Positions 62,510 through 64,000 of a stretch of 64,000 nucleotides of DNA are shown here, piece after piece. The stretch is from Confluentibacter sediminis (GTDB lineage Bacteria > Bacteroidota > Bacteroidia > Flavobacteriales > Flavobacteriaceae): positions 186,001 to 250,000 of the forward strand of contig NZ_QKPO01000003.1 of assembly GCF_003258355.1 (NCBI RefSeq). Direction: 5' to 3'. The notes under the pieces were generated by a model. It searched no databases. It had not been told where the DNA came from and saw nothing but the letters and a program-made list of their open reading frames with translations. The stretch's first letter is position 1; every line of letters begins with the position of its first letter. A program made the position numbers and the translations under genes.

Positions 62510-64000
62510 CTAATTCCTCAATGAAAAATCTAGAACAATAGAATCCATTCTGGGGGTTATTCTAAAAATTGTTTGGTCGTTTGGTACGGAAAAGTCACCC
62601 TTCTCTGCTTTAATAGAATAATTTGTGTTTTCAAATTTACTGTCAATAGTGTTTGAATTTATCTTTTTAAAAGGCAGTTCTGCTCCCCTACTTGTTGTTA
62701 AATCTAAAAACCAATTTATTTCATTATCCCCATTATAAGTTATAGTCACCTTTTTTTCGTCAAACTCCATTAATATTGATCCTTTGTCATTTTTTAATGG
62801 CCATGATATAACTAATTTTCCTTTCGTTGGATTTGTTATTGTAGGGCTTCCTCCTTCTAACAAGGTTTCTTTTCCGTTTATAAATTCTTTAAACCTTAAT
62901 CCTGCTATTTCATCAGGTTTACTCCAAAGGTATCCATCTACAATCGGTAAGGTGAAAAACAGTGCTTGATTAGATTCAAGTTTTTTATCAAAATAAGTAG
63001 ATTTCAAATTCTCATCAAATAGATGAATATCCCTAAATTTTAAAGTTCCATCCTGATCCCACAATAAATTTGCTCTATAAAAACGGCTATTAAACCAAAC
63101 TGTTTTGCGGTTGTCGTTCCATAATGTTCCATTATCATTTTCTACAACAACAGATGTTGCTGGAGTAACTTTATAATTCTTTTTGAACCATTTACCAGAC
63201 TCTTCCAGTGTTTCTACTATGACTTTATTTTCGTCTCTCAATTTTGAAATTAGTGGTAACTGTATTTCAAAACCTTTTTTCATACTATTCCAAGTAAATG
63301 AGTTTTCTTGACCTGCTTGGGTATATGCATACTCCATCGATTCTCCATTTATGAATTGATCTAGGTACCATTTTACCCAATTTTCATCACCTCCTGCATC
63401 AGTATATACAGGTTCTAACGTAATAACTCCTTGTATAGTATGTCCTAACCCAGTATCATACTGACGTAAAGGATCACTACCTAACATTCTAAAAATAGGT
63501 ACAGGAATTTGATTTTCCATATTTTGTGCAGGCATATAGGAATTTATCTTACTTGGATAATAAGCTTGATTCCAATATCCTCCCCACATTGTATAACCAT
63601 CTGTTCCATATTGATCTTTACAATTTGCAGAAGCTACTATATCATATTTTTCATATAGATAATTTAAAGTATGTGCATCTATAAACCATGAAGCTACTGA
63701 TTTAGGGTAATACCCAAAAATTTCTTTAAAATCATTCATATATACATCAGCAAGCTTTTCCCTTTCTTCTGGTGTGTAACCTGTTGAAAAACCTACATCA
63801 GCATGCCAATCCCAAGGAAAACGACCTCGCCATTTTAGACCGGCTTTTTCAGCCATAGGTTTTGGAATTTCCCACCAAGCTCCAATTTCAAATGAATCTT
63901 TTGGCAATTCTTTTAGTAATTTTTGATAACGTGAATCCAATAATGCATCATATTGTAATAAGAAAGTCCCACCTAAATTATATTCTTTCATCATTTTAAC
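62510..64000 (-). CDS. Large carbohydrate-related protein, N-terminus outside window
   Basis: At least 496 residues, still open at the right edge (in-frame codons continue beyond the ATG at 63994). The first half contains MMKEYNLGGTFLLQYDALLD, EIGAWWEIPKPMAEKAGLKWRGRFPWDWHADVGFSTGYTPEE and SWFIDAHTLNYLYEKYDIVASANCKDQYGTDGYTMWGGYWNQAYYP, a TIM/NodB-like layout seen in Bacteroidota polysaccharide-locus proteins of unknown function. The second half is beta-rich. I do not recognise an exact family; a glycoside hydrolase or deacetylase-like role is possible. Next to the rhamnose genes it may process a rhamnose-rich glycan. Confidence 0.65.
   Translation of the reverse strand, partial: VKMMKEYNLGGTFLLQYDALLDSRYQKLLKELPKDSFEIGAWWEIPKPMAEKAGLKWRGRFPWDWHADVGFSTGYTPEEREKLADVYMNDFKEIFGYYPKSVASWFIDAHTLNYLYEKYDIVASANCKDQYGTDGYTMWGGYWNQAYYPSKINSYMPAQNMENQIPVPIFRMLGSDPLRQYDTGLGHTIQGVITLEPVYTDAGGDENWVKWYLDQFINGESMEYAYTQAGQENSFTWNSMKKGFEIQLPLISKLRDENKVIVETLEESGKWFKKNYKVTPATSVVVENDNGTLWNDNRKTVWFNSRFYRANLLWDQDGTLKFRDIHLFDENLKSTYFDKKLESNQALFFTLPIVDGYLWSKPDEIAGLRFKEFINGKETLLEGGSPTITNPTKGKLVISWPLKNDKGSILMEFDEKKVTITYNGDNEINWFLDLTTSRGAELPFKKINSNTIDSKFENTNYSIKAEKGDFSVPNDQTIFRITPRMDSIVLDFSLRN

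Noticed and set aside
45284-64000. Right-end copy of the tRNA-Ser 3' sequence (attR) within the window
   Set aside because: I saw no second GGTTCGAATCCC in the window; the right end of the element, if any, lies beyond it.
1-64000. CRISPR arrays, rRNA genes, complete insertion sequences
   Set aside because: No regularly spaced repeat arrays, rRNA-like stretches or intact transposase genes with terminal repeats were seen.

Overview
This window looks like a chromosomal segment of a marine-type Flavobacteriaceae (Bacteroidota). The DNA is AT-rich, and start codons are preceded by A/T-rich sequence rather than Shine-Dalgarno sites. Many genes carry the Bacteroidota promoter -7 box TAnnTTTG. Gene content points the same way: long S1, single-chain SdaA, a MutS2-like protein without Smr, a degenerate RibBA, an LptF/G permease behind FtsK and LolA, and the fused rhamnulose-phosphate aldolase/dehydrogenase. 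I cannot name a species.

1-45 kb is ordinary core genome. It holds rpsA, cmk and lon; a rhomboid protease; a lipid A-type acyltransferase; a GlmM-like mutase; prfB, sppA and mutS2-like genes. An ECF sigma factor follows in an operon with SRPBCC, DUF2461 and TfoX-like proteins. Then come dnaK, sdaA, panB and an RluA-type synthase. At 28.9-31.5 kb a small cassette carries two paralogous Gly-rich-tailed proteins, a 7-TM protein and a histidine kinase. Next are nhaC, a peroxiredoxin/thioredoxin/DUF6952 cassette, a fasciclin protein, tpx, dgkA, the ftsK-lolA-lptF run, ribBA, a KdnA-like sugar aminotransferase and a nitroreductase.

At 45.28 kb there is a tRNA-Ser(UGA) gene with a strong promoter. 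Just downstream lie att-like repeats and a tyrosine-recombinase gene broken in three places. A zone of decay runs to about 48.1 kb, with a patatin-like phospholipase remnant and a lipoprotein/aldose-epimerase-like remnant. This looks like the left edge of an old integrative element.

48.2-64 kb is a nearly complete L-rhamnose locus. It has a FucP-type permease, an NCS1-like permease, LutABC, a tandem class II aldolase-domain protein, an FGGY kinase, a RhaI-type isomerase, the RhaEW aldolase/dehydrogenase fusion, a GntR/LacI-hybrid regulator, and the start of a carbohydrate-related gene that leaves the window. The inferred route is rhamnose, rhamnulose, rhamnulose-1-P, then DHAP plus lactaldehyde. 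Lactaldehyde is oxidised to L-lactate, and LutABC oxidises that to pyruvate. An identical 13-base motif in the two divergent control regions (51.94 and 61.08 kb) suggests that the regulator ties rhamnose breakdown and lactate oxidation together.
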